Origin: Prochilodus magdalenae
Lineage: Eukaryota; Chordata; Actinopteri; Characiformes; Prochilodontidae
Length of the DNA stretch: 64,000 bases
NCBI GenBank assembly: GCA_024036415.1
Contig: JAMWET010005504.1
Span: forward strand, 106,001-170,000
Direction: 5' to 3'
In this document: positions 62,815 through 64,000 of the stretch, piece by piece
Layout: each line of letters starts with the position of its first letter
Position numbering within the stretch: the first letter of the stretch is position 1
Made by a program: the position numbers and the translations under genes
The notes under the pieces: model-generated
Seen by the model: only the letters and a program-made list of their open reading frames with translations
Told to the model about the DNA's origin: nothing
Databases searched by the model: none

Positions 62815-64000
62815 GTAAGAACACACTTTAGAAATTAGGGGTTGCACTACTTTTCATTTCAGCAGTTATGTAACGACAGTGGATTGGATGTCAACTAATT
62901 GCTGATTAAGTCATGAGTAATACCACAAGAGGGTAACAAGCCACTTTAAATGAAGCCTGCCAGGTCAGTAGAGCCATGTGCGCTTTCCACTGATCCCTGG
63001 ATCGCATTGATAGCTTTTAGGGGACCAGAGATATGGACCCTGGTATCTTGTACATTTGCATCCAACTTAGATGCACCCTAGGTAGCAATGTCAAGATTCT
63101 TGCCCACTGTGGAGGTTATAGGTGGTTATGCACACCTCCCACCACACATTGCTTTTTACTGTAGTCTTTAGAAAGGGGTTAAATTTTAAATCTAAAACTT
63201 TAAATCTAAAGCTTTCCACCAACTCCCACCTTGACTTCCTAGCTTTTAGCCATCTGTACACACTGAACTCACCAGGCTCCTAACATGTTTCCTTCTGTGA
63301 TCATGGACTAGTCAACACCAAGTTAAAGGTGTCATTGCCAAACAGTAAAATAAAATAGTCAACCCAGAAAAACATTCATAAAAAAGGTTTCTAAATTGGT
63401 TTCGAATGTATGTTACCAGGAAAAACATCAGTCAAACCTTATACTATATACTATGTGAATGTTATTCATACTCACACATCTCTGTGGTAAACTGTGACTA
63501 GCAAAGGCTGGGTTTGGGTTAGTGTCAAAACCTGACGGAAAAACCGACTTCGGCAATATTGCTCATTTCTGGGCACTGTTTGATTCTAGTAGTTTGTTTG
63601 TGCTACACTATCAGCAATTGGCATGTGTATTTCTTGGCAGTTCTAGATTAGACACAGACTTCTAAAGACATCCTATTGTTTTTTCCTGAACATACCATCC
63701 CGTTCATTAGGCTGACACTCATTTTCGTAGTCAGTGAGGTATTAAGGACTTTGAAACATTAAGTCCTGATTTTTAGTCTCTTTCCTCAACCACTACGTGT
63801 ATACACAGTACAGTATATAGGCATAAGGACTCTCTTGGTCACTCTTGGTCCACCAATCCAAGACAATGACGTCTTTTAAAATGATCATAAACACAAAATG
63901 TTAAAGGAGAACATATCCATTAGCTAGGACCAAGCTCTGACCAACAGGTCAAAACAAGATCAGTGGCCGCTGTTTCCTGATTGCTGGGTACAGTTTAAGC
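62815..64000 (+). other. First intron of the GSG1-like gene, to window edge
   Basis: Noncoding AT-rich DNA with no exon or recognisable repeat. Confidence 0.5.

Noticed and set aside
1..64000. tRNA genes and CRISPR arrays
   Set aside because: Scanned by eye for the TpsiC-type GGTTC motif with a paired arm and for regularly spaced repeats; nothing convincing was seen.

Overview
The window is vertebrate, and specifically ray-finned fish, nuclear DNA. Genes are split by GT-AG introns, intergenic DNA is AT-rich with many microsatellites, decayed Tc1/mariner and hAT elements are scattered throughout, and one gene is a fish-type NLR (FISNA-NACHT plus 174-nt LRR exons). Two copies of a repeat that I associate from memory with catfish and characin genomes suggest an otophysan fish; that assignment is inference only.

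Layout. 1-10.1 kb holds no gene I can assign: transposon remnants, microsatellites and one candidate minus-strand first exon (4149-4199). 10.1-17.5 kb (+) is a complete nine-exon STYK1-like gene, a membrane-anchored kinase-like protein with degenerate catalytic residues and a long His-rich segment. 19.4-20.3 kb (-) is a probable three-exon noncoding transcript beside a small CpG-rich patch. 22.3-29.0 kb (-) is a complete eight-exon necap1. A CpG-rich interval at about 28.8-29.5 kb separates it from an epsin-family gene on the + strand (coding 31.8-40.7 kb, eight coding exons). 45.0-55.9 kb (+) is an NLRC3-like NLR whose NACHT exon is interrupted by a retroelement tail. 56-62.6 kb is gene-poor. 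62.6-62.8 kb (+) is the first coding exon of a GSG1/GSG1-like claudin-superfamily gene that runs off the window.

How the genes relate. necap1 and the epsin gene are divergent neighbours and both encode clathrin-coat accessory proteins that bind the AP-2 appendage. The other genes show no obvious functional link. All exon boundaries were read by eye from splice consensus and frame continuity. For STYK1, NECAP1 and epsin the joined coding lengths are 1407, 792 and 1494 nt, all multiples of three with one terminal stop.
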